From Yinghuangia seranimata (GTDB lineage: Bacteria > Actinomycetota > Actinomycetes > Streptomycetales > Streptomycetaceae): DNA of 64,000 nucleotides. The translations under genes and the position numbers were made by a program. Below the pieces are notes generated by a model. It was not told the DNA's origin and did no database searches. It saw nothing but the letters and a program-made list of their open reading frames with translations. Each line of letters opens with the position of its first letter. Positions within the stretch are counted from its first letter, which is position 1. Positions 16,065 to 24,850 of the stretch are shown piece by piece. Location of the stretch: positions 62,001 to 126,000 of the forward strand of contig NZ_JASAOI010000050.1 of assembly GCF_029953285.1 (NCBI RefSeq). Reading direction: 5' to 3'.

Positions 16065-16880
16065 GTGACCGCCACGCTCGAGACTTACAAGACGGAGACC
16101 GCGACCCTCGCGGTCGCCGGCACCCGCATCCAGGTCCGCACCCAGCCGTCCGCGGGCGCCGCCCGCCCGCTCGTCCTGGTGCACGGCACCGGCGGCGGCT
16201 CGGGCATGTGGGACCCGTTGCTCGGCGGGTTCTCCGACCGCGGGCCGGTCGTGCTGCCGGACCTGTCGGGCAGCGACACCGCCGAGGACGACGGCGGCCC
16301 GCTGACCCTCGACCTGCTCGCCGCACAGGTCGTCGCCGCGATCGAGGCCACCCGCGGCCCGGTCGACCTGCTCGGCTTCTCGCTGGGCGCGGCGGTCGCC
16401 GCCGCGGCCGCCGCCGCCCGCCCCGACCTGGTCGAGAACCTCGTGCTCGTGTCCGGCTGGGCCAGCCCCGACGACGAGTACATCCGCAACATGATGACCG
16501 TCTGGCGCGACCTCGCCGACAAGCCCGAGACGTTCGGCCGGTTCGCGACGTTCACCGCCTTCAGCCGCGACCACCTCAACCGCATCGGCCGCGAAGCCGT
16601 CGAGCAGGCGACGGCGTTCATGCGGCCCACGCCGCCGACGCTGCGTCAGATCGATTTCAACCTCACCTTCGACGCCCGCGCCCACCTGCGCGACATCACC
16701 GCCCGCACGCTCGTCGTCGGCGGCGCGCAGGACGCCACCATCCCGGTCGGCAACCAGCACGACATGCACAAGGCGATCCCCGGCAGCCGCTACGCCGAGT
16801 TCGACACCGGCCACATCGTCGTCTACGAGCGCATGGCCGAGTTCACCCGGCTCGTCCGCGAGTTCCTCGACGGCGAGTAG
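16065..16880 (+). CDS. Alpha/beta-hydrolase fold protein
   Basis: 271 residues. The oxyanion motif is VHGTGGGS, the nucleophile elbow GFSLG has Ser at about residue 106, an acid sits in GGAQDATIP, and the catalytic His is in DTGHIVVYE. It resembles small soluble esterases and C-C hydrolases; the substrate is unknown. The start is the GTG at 16065 behind GAGGGTGA. It follows the SDR but is separated by a terminator. It converges with the ROK gene. Confidence 0.88.
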   Translation: MTATLETYKTETATLAVAGTRIQVRTQPSAGAARPLVLVHGTGGGSGMWDPLLGGFSDRGPVVLPDLSGSDTAEDDGGPLTLDLLAAQVVAAIEATRGPVDLLGFSLGAAVAAAAAAARPDLVENLVLVSGWASPDDEYIRNMMTVWRDLADKPETFGRFATFTAFSRDHLNRIGREAVEQATAFMRPTPPTLRQIDFNLTFDARAHLRDITARTLVVGGAQDATIPVGNQHDMHKAIPGSRYAEFDTGHIVVYERMAEFTRLVREFLDGE

Positions 16881-16977
16881 TCCCGTCGATCCCCTGGCCG
16901 CGGCAGGGAGCACCGTCCCCACGCCGGGTTCCCTGCCGTGCGAAACGGATCGGCCGCGCTCCCCGCAGCCGACCGGA

Positions 16978-17028
16978 CACGTCGTCCTGGCCCCCGCTCC
17001 TGAGCCGGCGGAGGGTCAGGACGACGTG
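16978..17028. terminator. Hairpin between the convergent hydrolase and ROK genes
   Basis: CACGTCGTCCTG and CAGGACGACGTG pair perfectly over 12 bp around a 27-base region that can itself fold. The right arm overlaps the last codons and stop of the ROK gene. It is placed to stop transcription from either side. Confidence 0.55.
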
Positions 17029-18248
17029 AACTCCAGCGGGTTGTCGAACAGCCCCGTGAACGCCAGCTCCGCCGCACCGTGCAGCGGCGCGTCGTCCCCC
17101 AGCACCGCCGTGCGCAGCCGCAGATGCTCGCGGTGCGTGGCCAACGCGGTGCGGTTGATGCGGCTGCGCACCTGCGCCGCCGTCGCCGGGTACACGATCC
17201 GCAGCGTCCCGCCGAACACCACGATCCGCGGGTTCAGCAGGTTCACGAGGTTCGCGACACCGATGCCCAACCAGTCCCCGACCGTGCGCAGCGTCTCCTC
17301 GGCGTCCTTGTCACCGCGCGAGGCCGCGTCGACCGCGGCGTGCACCGCGTCCCGGCCGAGCGTGCCGCCGCGCCCCGGGCCGCGCAGCAGCGCGGCCTCG
17401 CCGATCTCGGTCTCCCAACAGCCGTACGAGCCGCAGGGGCACGGCCTGCCGTCCGGATTCACCACCATGTGCCCGATCTCGGCGGCGCATCCGTCGGCAC
17501 CGGTGAGCGGGCGGCCGCCCGCGATGATGCCGCCACCGATGCCGACGTCGCCGTGGATGTACACCGCGTCGTCGTAGCCGACCGCCGCACCGCGCGTGTG
17601 CTCGCCCAACGCGCCCAGGTCTCCGTCGTTGCCGATGACCACCTCGCGGCCCGCCGCCGCCGACAGGCGCGCGCCGAACGGCTCGGCGCGCCACCCGATG
17701 TTCGGCCCGTACCGCAGCTCGCCGCCGTCCCGCGCGACCATCGCCGGAACCGCCGCCGCGGCCCCCACGCACCGCGCCTCGGGCGCCGCCGCCTCGCTCA
17801 GCGCGGCGGCGAACTCGGCGAGCCGTTCCAGGGTTTCGTCGACGCCGAAAGGCCCCCCGGGACGCTGTATCTCACGGCGGTCCAGGATCGCCCCGCCGAG
17901 CCCGACCCGGGCCGCGACCAGCCGGTCCACGCCGACGCCGAACGCCAGCACGTACACCCGCTGGGAACGTGCCCGCACCACCAGCGACGGCCGGCCCCGG
18001 CCGCCGCCCGGATCCCGAGGCTGCTCCTCCAGCACCAGGCCGGCCTCGGTCAGGTCGGTGGTCAGCGCGCCGATCGTGCTGCGGTTCAGGCCCATGCCGG
18101 CGGTCAGCTGGGCGCGCGAGACCGGTCCGAGGATGTGTACCCGGCGCAGCAGCGCACCCAGGTTCTGTCTGCGGATGTCTTCTTGCGTCGGCGCTGCGCG
18201 CATGCCCTCGCGGTCCCCGTTCCTCTCGGCCGTGTCCCTGGCGTCCAC
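17016..18248 (-). CDS. ROK-family transcriptional repressor, Rok7B7-like
   Basis: 410 residues: a winged HTH (about 22-85, with SRAQLTAGMGLNRSTIGALTTDL) followed by a ROK sugar-kinase-like domain. The ROK zinc motif is complete (GHMVVNPDGRPCPCGSYGCWE, about residues 257-277) and the DxGIGGGI phosphate loop is present. The GTG start at 18248 lies only 6 bases after the stop of the permease gene, so it is coupled to the transporter. In Streptomyces coelicolor, as I recall, the ROK regulator Rok7B7 is next to xylFGH and links xylose uptake to carbon repression and antibiotics; the same arrangement here supports that role. Confidence 0.9.
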   Translation of the reverse strand: MDARDTAERNGDREGMRAAPTQEDIRRQNLGALLRRVHILGPVSRAQLTAGMGLNRSTIGALTTDLTEAGLVLEEQPRDPGGGRGRPSLVVRARSQRVYVLAFGVGVDRLVAARVGLGGAILDRREIQRPGGPFGVDETLERLAEFAAALSEAAAPEARCVGAAAAVPAMVARDGGELRYGPNIGWRAEPFGARLSAAAGREVVIGNDGDLGALGEHTRGAAVGYDDAVYIHGDVGIGGGIIAGGRPLTGADGCAAEIGHMVVNPDGRPCPCGSYGCWETEIGEAALLRGPGRGGTLGRDAVHAAVDAASRGDKDAEETLRTVGDWLGIGVANLVNLLNPRIVVFGGTLRIVYPATAAQVRSRINRTALATHREHLRLRTAVLGDDAPLHGAAELAFTGLFDNPLEFTSS

Positions 18249-18254
18249 CGGAAC

Positions 18255-19511
18255 TCACCGGAGACCGGAGGCCTCGGCCCGCTTCCGCGACAGCGCGTCC
18301 ACGCCGGCAGCCAGGAGCAAAACGGAGCCGGTGACAATATATTTCACGCCGGCGCTGTACCCCATGAGTCCCATGCCGTTGTCGATGACCGCGACCACGG
18401 CGCCGCCGAGCACGGCGTCGAGCACCCGGCCCTTGCCGCCGAACAGGCTCGTGCCGCCGATCACCGCCGCGCCCACCGCGTACAGCAGCACGTTGCTGCC
18501 GCCGGTGTTCGGGTCCACCGAGTTGGCGCGCGACGCGGCGACGATGCCGCCGACCGCGGCCAGCGTCGAGCAGATCACGAACGCCGAGATCCGCACCCGG
18601 TCGACGTTGATACCGGCGCGGCGGGCCGCCTCGCGGTTGCCGCCGACGGCGTACAGGCTGAGGCCGTACGCGGTCCGCCGCAGCACGAACGTGCCCAGCG
18701 CCAGCAGCACCACGATCACCGGCACCACGATGGGCACGCCCTTGAGGGACGCGACCGCCGCATTGCGGCTGCGCTCCAGGTTGAGCGCGTACACGCCGGC
18801 GCCGACCAGCACCGCCAGCGCGCCCACGCGCAACGCGGTCACCGCCGTCGGCGGCGTCGCCAGGCCCCGCTTCGCGCGACTGATCGCACGGGTGAACTGC
18901 ACTGCGGCGTAGCAGCCGACAGCCGCGGCGGCCATCAGCCAGCCCAACCACGGGGTCACGTTCTTGCCCGCGATGGCGAGGATCGTGCTGTCGTGCACGG
19001 AGATGTTCTTGCCGTCCTGCACGATCTTCAGCAGCACTCCCTGGAAGGCCAGGAACGCGCCGAGTGTGACGACGAACGACGGTATGCCGAGCTTGGCCAC
19101 CAAGAAGCCGATACCCAGGCCGATCACGACACCGGTCGCGAGCGCGGCGGCCACCGCCAGGTACCAGGGCACCCCGTGACTGTCCATCAGAACCGCGGCC
19201 ACGGCGGCGCACACGCCGCTGGCGAAGCCCGCGGACAGGTCGATCTCGCCGAGTACGAGTACGAAGATCAGGCCCATCGCGATGATCGTGACGGCGGCGC
19301 CCTGCGTGAACAGGTTCGCGAAGTTGCCGGACGTCAGGAAGCGCGGCCGCATGATCGAGAAGGCCGTGCACAGCGCGGTCAGTCCGAGCAGCGCGGGCAG
19401 CACGCCCATGTCGCCGCCGCGCAGCCGGGCCACGTAATCGCGGAAGTGGTCGACCACCGGCGTCCACGCGGAATCGCGCGCGCCGGTCCCGCTCAGCGCT
19501 CCGGTCGTCAT
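18255..19511 (-). CDS. xylH: Sugar ABC transporter permease, XylH-type
   Basis: 418 residues with about 10 hydrophobic segments and the BPD_transp_2 signature (VLGEIDLSAG near 90-100 and AVGGNREAARRAGI, the EAA-like coupling loop). It is the membrane channel for a monosaccharide, by context probably xylose. The ATG at 19511 overlaps the stop of the ATPase gene (ATGA) with GGAGAACGGCC upstream, so it is tightly coupled. Confidence 0.9.
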   Translation of the reverse strand: MTTGALSGTGARDSAWTPVVDHFRDYVARLRGGDMGVLPALLGLTALCTAFSIMRPRFLTSGNFANLFTQGAAVTIIAMGLIFVLVLGEIDLSAGFASGVCAAVAAVLMDSHGVPWYLAVAAALATGVVIGLGIGFLVAKLGIPSFVVTLGAFLAFQGVLLKIVQDGKNISVHDSTILAIAGKNVTPWLGWLMAAAAVGCYAAVQFTRAISRAKRGLATPPTAVTALRVGALAVLVGAGVYALNLERSRNAAVASLKGVPIVVPVIVVLLALGTFVLRRTAYGLSLYAVGGNREAARRAGINVDRVRISAFVICSTLAAVGGIVAASRANSVDPNTGGSNVLLYAVGAAVIGGTSLFGGKGRVLDAVLGGAVVAVIDNGMGLMGYSAGVKYIVTGSVLLLAAGVDALSRKRAEASGLR

Positions 19512-20380
19512 GGCCGTTCTCCGTTCTTCCACTCGCTCGTGCCGTCGGCGCCCGCGGTGCCGTTCGGTTCGTCCGGGGCCTCGCGGCGCGTCGCCGCGCC
19601 CCGCCCTGTGGTGATCAGCTCGACGACCTGCGAGTGCGTCACGTCGGACGTGCTGACCTGCGCGGTCATCCGTCCGAGGTACAGCACCGCGATGCGGTCC
19701 GCGACCGCGAAGACGTCGTTCATGTTGTGCGAGATGAGCACCACCGCAAGGCCCTTGTCGGCGAGCCTGCGCACGAGTTCGAGGACCTGCGCGGTCTGCG
19801 CGACGCCGAGCGCTGCGGTGGGTTCGTCAAGGACCACGACCTTGCTGTTCCACAGCACGGCCTTGGCGATCGCGACGGTCTGGCGCTGGCCGCCCGACAG
19901 GCTGGCGACCCGCTGGCGCACGGACGTGACCGTGCGCACCGACAGGCTCGCGAGGGTGTCCGCCGCCAACTGCTCCATCGTCACCTCGTCCAGGACGAAG
20001 CGCTTGGTCGTCTCGCGGCCGAGGAACATGTTCTGGACGATGTCGAGGTTGTCGCACAGCGCGAGGTCCTGGTACACGATCTCGACGCCGAGCTCGGCGG
20101 CGGCCCGCGGGCTGTCGACCTTCACCGGTTGGCCCTCGAACAGGTAACTGCCGGAATCCGCGGGGTGGATGCCCCCGATGCACTTCACGAGCGTCGACTT
20201 GCCGGCGCCGTTGTCACCGACGAGTGCGGTGACTTCGCCCGCGCGGACCGTCAGGTCGACGTCGCGCAGCACGTGTACCGGGCCGAAGCTCTTGTTGATA
20301 CCGCGCAGTTCGAGGACCGGCGGGGCATCCGGCGACGCGGACGCGGAGTAACCCTCGGATATCGAGGTGGCTGGGGACAC
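19508..20380 (-). CDS. xylG: Sugar ABC transporter ATP-binding protein, XylG-type (single domain)
   Basis: 290 residues with one ABC domain: Walker A GDNGAGKST, signature ASLSGGQRQT, Walker B VVVLDEPTAALG, and the switch His in LISHNM. Classical E. coli XylG is twice as long with two ABC domains; the single-domain form is common in actinobacteria. The GTG at 20380 is chosen because CAGGAGGG lies 8 bases upstream; the upstream ATG at 20428 has no ribosome site and lies within a hairpin. Confidence 0.9.
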   Translation of the reverse strand: MSPATSISEGYSASASPDAPPVLELRGINKSFGPVHVLRDVDLTVRAGEVTALVGDNGAGKSTLVKCIGGIHPADSGSYLFEGQPVKVDSPRAAAELGVEIVYQDLALCDNLDIVQNMFLGRETTKRFVLDEVTMEQLAADTLASLSVRTVTSVRQRVASLSGGQRQTVAIAKAVLWNSKVVVLDEPTAALGVAQTAQVLELVRRLADKGLAVVLISHNMNDVFAVADRIAVLYLGRMTAQVSTSDVTHSQVVELITTGRGAATRREAPDEPNGTAGADGTSEWKNGERP

Positions 20381-20404
20381 TGCGGACCCTCCTGGCGAGG
20401 TGGC

Positions 20405-20448
20405 CGCCGGCCCGGTGCCGACGATCATCGGACGGCACCGGGCCGGCG
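20405..20448 (-). terminator. Intercistronic hairpin between xylF and xylG
   Basis: Two perfect 16-base arms (20405-20420 and 20433-20448, core CCGGCCCGGTGCCG) enclose a 12-base loop. It follows the binding-protein gene and precedes the ATPase gene. Such hairpins usually stabilise the upstream mRNA or partly terminate, so that more binding protein than transporter is made. Confidence 0.7.
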
Positions 20449-20482
20449 CTGCGAAACGGCTGGAACCACGGGTACGGGTGCG

Positions 20483-21568
20483 TCAGTTGATGCCGGCCTC
20501 GGCGCACTTGGCGGCGAACTCCCCGGCGCACAGCTCCTGCTTGGTGACGTACCCGTCGGTGACCACGTCCTTGACGTTGGCCTTGAATATGCTCTGCGCC
20601 TCCAGGAGCACGGACGGCACGTCGCGGTTGCCGTCGGGGTCGTGCACCTTGTCCGGCGCGGTCGGCGTCTGCTTCTTGGCGAGCGCGATCGCGAGCTTGG
20701 AGAGCGCGTCCGCCTCCTGCTTGATCGGCTTGTAGACCGTCATGCACTGGTCCCCGGCCAAGATGTTCTGCAGGCCCTGCGTCGTGGCGTCCTGCCCGGT
20801 CACCGGGACCTTGCCGTTCAGCTTCTGCTTGCGCAGCGCGGCGATCGCGGCGTTGCCGAGGCCGTCGTTGGCCGCCACGACGCCCGCGATGTCCGGCTTC
20901 TGGACGAGCATCTGCTCGAAGATGGTGCCGGCCTCGGTGTTGTCCCACTTCGGGACGGACTGGTCGGGGCCCTTCACGTACTCGCCCGAGTCGTACTTCG
21001 GCTTGAGCACGCCGTCGTAGCCCTGCTTGAACAGGGCGGCGTTGTTGTCCGTGGGGCCGCCGTTCAGCTCCGCGACGACCGGCTTGGCCGCCTTCATGTC
21101 GGTGAGGCACTTGACCAGGCCCTCGCCGATCCGCTGGCCGACCTTCACGTTGTCGAAGCTCACGTAGTACTGCGCGCCGCCGCCCAGGGTCAGGCGGTCG
21201 TAGTCGATCGTGGCGATGCCCTGGGCCTTGGCCTTGTCCAGGACGGCCTTGCCGGTGCCGCTGTCCAGGTTCACGATCACCAGGACGTCCACACCGTTGG
21301 TGATCATCTGGTCGGCGATGGTCTGGAACTGGGTCTTGTCGTCCTGGGCGTTCTGGATGTCGTAGTCGACGTCCGCCGCCTTGAACGCCTCCGTCAGGTA
21401 CTTCCGGTCCGCGGTCTCCCACCGTGCGGACGACTTGCTGTCCGGGAGGATCACGCCGATCTTCGGCTTCTTGTCGCCTCCGCTGTCGGAGTCGCTCCCG
21501 CACGCGGCGACTCCGACACCGGTGGCGGTGAGGAGGAGGGCCATGGCCAGGGTTCTCTTGCGCGTCAT
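20483..21568 (-). CDS. xylF: Sugar-binding lipoprotein, XylF-type
   Basis: 361 residues. There is an N-terminal signal with lipobox VAAC, so Cys23 is the lipidated residue, then a Peripla_BP_4 fold (KIGVILPDSKSSARWE, VLVIVNLDSGTGK, VVAANDGLGNAAI). It binds the sugar outside the membrane and delivers it to the permease. The start is the ATG at 21568 with AAGGGA upstream. It is the first gene of the operon xylF-xylG-xylH-ROK. Palindromes of the GTTG...CAAC kind lie upstream. Confidence 0.92.
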   Translation of the reverse strand: MTRKRTLAMALLLTATGVGVAACGSDSDSGGDKKPKIGVILPDSKSSARWETADRKYLTEAFKAADVDYDIQNAQDDKTQFQTIADQMITNGVDVLVIVNLDSGTGKAVLDKAKAQGIATIDYDRLTLGGGAQYYVSFDNVKVGQRIGEGLVKCLTDMKAAKPVVAELNGGPTDNNAALFKQGYDGVLKPKYDSGEYVKGPDQSVPKWDNTEAGTIFEQMLVQKPDIAGVVAANDGLGNAAIAALRKQKLNGKVPVTGQDATTQGLQNILAGDQCMTVYKPIKQEADALSKLAIALAKKQTPTAPDKVHDPDGNRDVPSVLLEAQSIFKANVKDVVTDGYVTKQELCAGEFAAKCAEAGIN

Positions 21569-21598
21569 GCAACGTCCCTTCTGGGCCTTGCCGGTTAT

Positions 21599-21613
21599 GT
21601 TGCTGGCGACAAC
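21599..21613. promoter_or_regulatory. Possible ROK operator upstream of xylF
   Basis: GTTGCTGGCGACAAC is an imperfect palindrome of GTTG-N7-CAAC type, 31 bases upstream of the xylF start. Another small one (GTTGCATCAAC) is at 21729-21739. Placement suits a repressor such as the ROK protein encoded in the operon; no known consensus was matched. Confidence 0.35.
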
Positions 21614-21745
21614 GTAATGATGAGATCCCCTCCTCGCTAGCCCCTCGCGCTGCCCAACTCCCTGGTAGCGGAAATAAGTTGCCGGAGCCTGCAATACGAC
21701 CTCGGCGGACCGGATCGCCAACCTTTTAGTTGCATCAACCTCCGC

Positions 21746-21787
21746 TTGAAGTTCGCACTACGAACTTTTATAGTTCGTAATACGAAC
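21746..21787 (+). promoter_or_regulatory. Promoter with two MarR operators upstream of the FAD oxidoreductase gene
   Basis: A -35 like TTGAAG (21746-21751) and a -10 like TATAGT (21769-21774) are 17 bases apart. Operator 1, GTTCGCACTACGAAC (21751-21765), fills the spacer; operator 2, GTTCGTAATACGAAC (21773-21787), a near-perfect palindrome, covers the start point. Centres are 22 bases apart, about two helical turns. The same motif recurs upstream of marR at 23402-23416, so MarR is the likely repressor. Confidence 0.8.
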
Positions 21788-21825
21788 CACTCACCGGTAC
21801 GCCGGTGGATTCCCAGGAGGTACGC

Positions 21826-22917
21826 ATGTCTTCTCCCAAGGTCGCGGTCGTCGGCGGCGGATACGCGGGCGCGGCGGTCGCCAAGGCGCTCGACGCCGAA
21901 ACCGACGTCGTCCTCGTCGAACCCAAGGACGGCTTCGTGCAGGCCGCCGCGTCACTGCGCGCACTGGTCCGGCCCGACTGGGCGCACAACGCCTTCTTCC
22001 CGTACGACCGGCTGCTCCGGCGCGGCACCGTCGTGCACGAACGCGCCGTCTCCGTCGACCCGGACGGCGTCACCCTCGCGTCCGGCACGCGGATCGACGC
22101 CGACTACGTGGTGCTCGCCACCGGCTCCGCCTACCCGTACCCCGCCAAGCCGGCCACCGGCAGCACCGCCGACGCGCTCGCCCAGCTGCACCGCACCCAC
22201 AAGGAACTCGCCAACGCCGAACGGGTCCTGCTGCTGGGCGCCGGGCCGGTCGGGCTCGAACTCGCCGGCGAGATCAAGGCGGTGTGGCCCGACAAGCACG
22301 TCACGGTCGTCGACCGCCGCGGCGAACTGCTGCCCGGCTTCCTCCCGGCCGTACGCGAGGAACTACACCGGCAGCTCGACGACCTCGGCGTCGAACTGCG
22401 CCTGAACACCACGCTGTCCGCGCCGCCCGCCACCGAGCCCGGGCGCGCCGGCGCCTTCACCGTCGACACCGACGGCGGACCGCTCACCGCCGACATCTGG
22501 TTCCGCTGCCACGGCGTCCAGGTCACGAGCGACTACCTCGCCGGCGGACTGGAGGCCGCGCGCACCGCGTCCGGCCAGGTGCGCGTCACTGAACACCTCG
22601 CCGTCGAAGGCCACTCGCACATCTACGCCATCGGCGACCTGACCGACCTCGCCGAGGCCAAGATGGCCGGGTACGCGATGCAGCACGCCGACGTCGTGGC
22701 GCGCAACATCCTCGCCCACGCCGCGGGTTCCGCCCCCGAGGCCACCTACCGCCCCGCGGACGCGCCCATGATCATGCTGCCGCTCGGCACCACCGGCGGC
22801 GTCGGCCAGATCCCCGGCGAGGACGGCCCCATGCCGCTCACCGCCCAGCAGGTCGCCGAATGGAAGGGCGCCGACCTGTTCACCGGACGCTTCGCCGAAC
22901 AGTTCGGCACCGCCTGA
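21826..22917 (+). CDS. FAD-dependent NAD(P)H oxidoreductase (AIF/FSP1-like)
   Basis: 363 residues, pyridine nucleotide-disulfide oxidoreductase fold. The FAD Rossmann motif is VGGGYAGAAVAKAL at the N-terminus, the NAD(P) motif is LLGAGPVGLELAGE near residue 145, and the FAD-contacting AIGDLTD lies near 270. No CxxxxC redox disulfide is seen, so it is of the NADH dehydrogenase/AIF type rather than a disulfide reductase. The start is the ATG at 21826 with AGGAGG 5 bases upstream. It is controlled by two MarR-type operators and converges with marR, the two stops lying 12 bases apart. Confidence 0.9.
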   Translation: MSSPKVAVVGGGYAGAAVAKALDAETDVVLVEPKDGFVQAAASLRALVRPDWAHNAFFPYDRLLRRGTVVHERAVSVDPDGVTLASGTRIDADYVVLATGSAYPYPAKPATGSTADALAQLHRTHKELANAERVLLLGAGPVGLELAGEIKAVWPDKHVTVVDRRGELLPGFLPAVREELHRQLDDLGVELRLNTTLSAPPATEPGRAGAFTVDTDGGPLTADIWFRCHGVQVTSDYLAGGLEAARTASGQVRVTEHLAVEGHSHIYAIGDLTDLAEAKMAGYAMQHADVVARNILAHAAGSAPEATYRPADAPMIMLPLGTTGGVGQIPGEDGPMPLTAQQVAEWKGADLFTGRFAEQFGTA

Positions 22918-22929
22918 CCGTTCGCCCGC

Positions 22930-23388
22930 CTACTCGGCGTCCGCGAACACCACGGGCACCTGGTTCTCGGTGACCACGCGCCCCAGCAGCTCCGCCAGCT
23001 TCGCGCGGTCGGACGCCTTGAGCCCGTCCGCCAGCGCCTCGATCCTGCGGCACGTGTCGGTGTAGAACCGGTCGGCCACCGCGAGGCCCTCGTCCGTCAA
23101 CGCGATCCGCACCGCCCGGCGGTCCACCGGATCCGGCTCACGACGCACCAGGCCCAGCTTGGACGTACGGTCCACCAGCCCGGTCAGGCTCGACTTGGCC
23201 AGCCGCAGCATGCCGCCGAGCTCGCCCATCCCGAACGGCTGGGCCATCAGCACACAGAGCAGCTGGCCCTGCTGCGGCGTGATGCCGTACGCGCGGCTCG
23301 CCTCCGCGTACACCGCGTCCACGAGGAACGACGACCGCACCAGCGCGGTGACGATCCCCATCTCCCCGTCGGAAACATTCCTGGCCAT
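22930..23388 (-). CDS. MarR-family transcriptional repressor
   Basis: 152 residues, winged-helix MarR fold: LGGMLRLAKSSLTGLVDRTSKLGLVRREPDPVDRRAVRIALT is split here as the recognition helix (about 60-78) and wing (about 80-98). A -10-like TAGAAT lies only 6 bases upstream of the ATG, so the transcript may be leaderless, and the operator at 23402-23416 lies just behind that -10, which predicts autorepression. It lies between the FAD oxidoreductase and the LLM gene, both of which have the same operator upstream. Confidence 0.92.
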   Translation of the reverse strand: MARNVSDGEMGIVTALVRSSFLVDAVYAEASRAYGITPQQGQLLCVLMAQPFGMGELGGMLRLAKSSLTGLVDRTSKLGLVRREPDPVDRRAVRIALTDEGLAVADRFYTDTCRRIEALADGLKASDRAKLAELLGRVVTENQVPVVFADAE

Positions 23389-23401
23389 ACCCGCATTCTA
23401 C

Positions 23402-23416
23402 ATTCGCACTACGAAC
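23402..23416. promoter_or_regulatory. MarR operator in the marR/LLM divergent region
   Basis: ATTCGCACTACGAAC matches the operators at 21751-21765 (one base different) and 21773-21787. It is 14 bases upstream of marR and 28 bases upstream of the LLM start, so one bound dimer could block both promoters. Confidence 0.78.
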
Positions 23417-23443
23417 TAACCGAAATACCGGCAAGGAGCACAC

Positions 23444-24358
23444 GTGCAATCCCCCCTCTTCGGATTCGGCGCGAGCACCGCCGTGGACGCCGCCGCCGAC
23501 ACCCTCCGCCTCATCGCCCAGGCCGACCGCGACGGCCTCGACCTGTTCACGGTCTCCGACCACCCCTACTTCGGCGACCGGCTCGACGCCTACGCGCTCG
23601 TCAGCACCGCGCTCGGAGCCACCTCCTCGATCGGCGCCGCCGTCTCCGTCAGCAACCTCCCGACCCGCCCCGCGCCGATGCTCGCCCGCACCATCACCTC
23701 GCTCAGCACGCTCACCGGCGGCCGCGTCGCCCTCGGCCTCGGCGTCGGCGGACTCTGGGACGACATCGCCAGGATGGGCTTTCCCAAGCTCTCCCCCGGC
23801 GCCGCCGTCCGCGCCTTCGAGGAGGCCATCCCCTTGATCCGCGCCCTGTCCGGCGGCGGCGAACCCGTCACCTTCCACGGCGAGTTCCACCACGTCACCG
23901 ACCTCCAGCCGGCCGCGGCACCCGCCGTCCCGATCTGGACCGGCTCCGTCGGCCCCAAGTCCCTCGCCGCCACCGGCCGCCTCGCCGACGGCTGGTTCCC
24001 CGGCCACGCCGCCGACTGGCTCAGCCCCCGCTACCGCGAATCCCGCCCGATCATCGACGAGGCCGCCCACGCCGCCGGCCGCGACCCGCGCGACATCGCC
24101 ACGATCTACAACATCCCGGGCGTCATCACCCCGACCGACCGCCCGAACCCCCGCGACCCCGACGGCACCTGGCGCGGCGGCTCCGTCGCCCAGTGGACCG
24201 ACGCCCTCACCGAAGCCGTCCTCGACCACGACGCCTCGGGCTTCGTCCACTTCACCGTGGGCGGCACCCCGCCCGAAAACGCCGTCGCCGTCTGGTCCAA
24301 CGAAATCGCCCCCGCCGTCCGCGAAGCCGTCACCAAGGCCCGCGCCTCAACCGCCTGA
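23444..24358 (+). CDS. LLM-class flavin-dependent oxidoreductase
   Basis: 304 residues with the luciferase-like TIM-barrel pattern (FTVSDHPYFGDRLDAYALVSTALGAT, GGRVALGLGVGGLWDD, IWTGSVGPKSLAATGRLADGWFP). It may use FMN or F420; the substrate is unknown. The GTG start at 23444 has AAGGAG 6 bases upstream. It is divergent from marR and probably controlled by it together with the FAD oxidoreductase. Confidence 0.9.
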   Translation: MQSPLFGFGASTAVDAAADTLRLIAQADRDGLDLFTVSDHPYFGDRLDAYALVSTALGATSSIGAAVSVSNLPTRPAPMLARTITSLSTLTGGRVALGLGVGGLWDDIARMGFPKLSPGAAVRAFEEAIPLIRALSGGGEPVTFHGEFHHVTDLQPAAAPAVPIWTGSVGPKSLAATGRLADGWFPGHAADWLSPRYRESRPIIDEAAHAAGRDPRDIATIYNIPGVITPTDRPNPRDPDGTWRGGSVAQWTDALTEAVLDHDASGFVHFTVGGTPPENAVAVWSNEIAPAVREAVTKARASTA

Positions 24359-24378
24359 CGGCACCTCGTCTCCCGCGA

Positions 24379-24810
24379 TCACGCCAGGACGGGCTGCGGG
24401 GCGGGCGCTGCCGGAGCGGCCGCGACCTTGCGGGTCTCGCGCAGGAACAGCAGGCCGTTGACCACCATCAGTGTCGCGGTCAGGCAGTGGACGCCGAGGG
24501 CGGTGGCCACGGAGCCGTGGTGGGCCAGCACGTTGGTCATGTCGCCGTACGCGGCGAAGGCCTCCGTCAGAAGCACCCAGCCCAGCGCCCGGCGGTGGCC
24601 CGTCACCAGCAGGACGCCCAGGACCAGGGCCAGGACGACGTCGCGGATCCCCTTGACGACCAGGAAGCCGCCGCCGTCGCCGGACGGCCAGCTCGGCAGG
24701 CCGTAGCCCGGCGCCGTCGTCTCCGGACTCAGGATGTACTCCGTCCCGAACCAGAGGATGAAGAGGATGAAGGTGGCGACCAGGACGGTGTTGATCTTCT
24801 TCAGCGACAC
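24379..24810 (-). CDS. DUF4267 small membrane protein
   Basis: 143 residues with four hydrophobic segments (about 6-24, 48-68, 75-92 and 100-122) and the family feel of DUF4267 (GLPSWPSGDGGGFLVVKGIRD, GVHCLTATLMVVNGL). The function is unknown. The GTG at 24810 has AAGGAG upstream. It lies 40 bases after the DUF1772 gene in the same direction, so the two form an operon under the TetR operators at 25316-25379. Confidence 0.82.
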   Translation of the reverse strand: MSLKKINTVLVATFILFILWFGTEYILSPETTAPGYGLPSWPSGDGGGFLVVKGIRDVVLALVLGVLLVTGHRRALGWVLLTEAFAAYGDMTNVLAHHGSVATALGVHCLTATLMVVNGLLFLRETRKVAAAPAAPAPQPVLA

Positions 24811-24850
24811 TGTTCTTCTCCTTGCGGGTCTTGCCGGGGCAGCGGTGGGA

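Noticed and set aside
17079-20147. Long plus-strand open frame (about 1022 codons)
   Set aside because: It is antisense to the ROK, permease and ATPase genes, which have full family motifs; the composition is that of a shadow frame.
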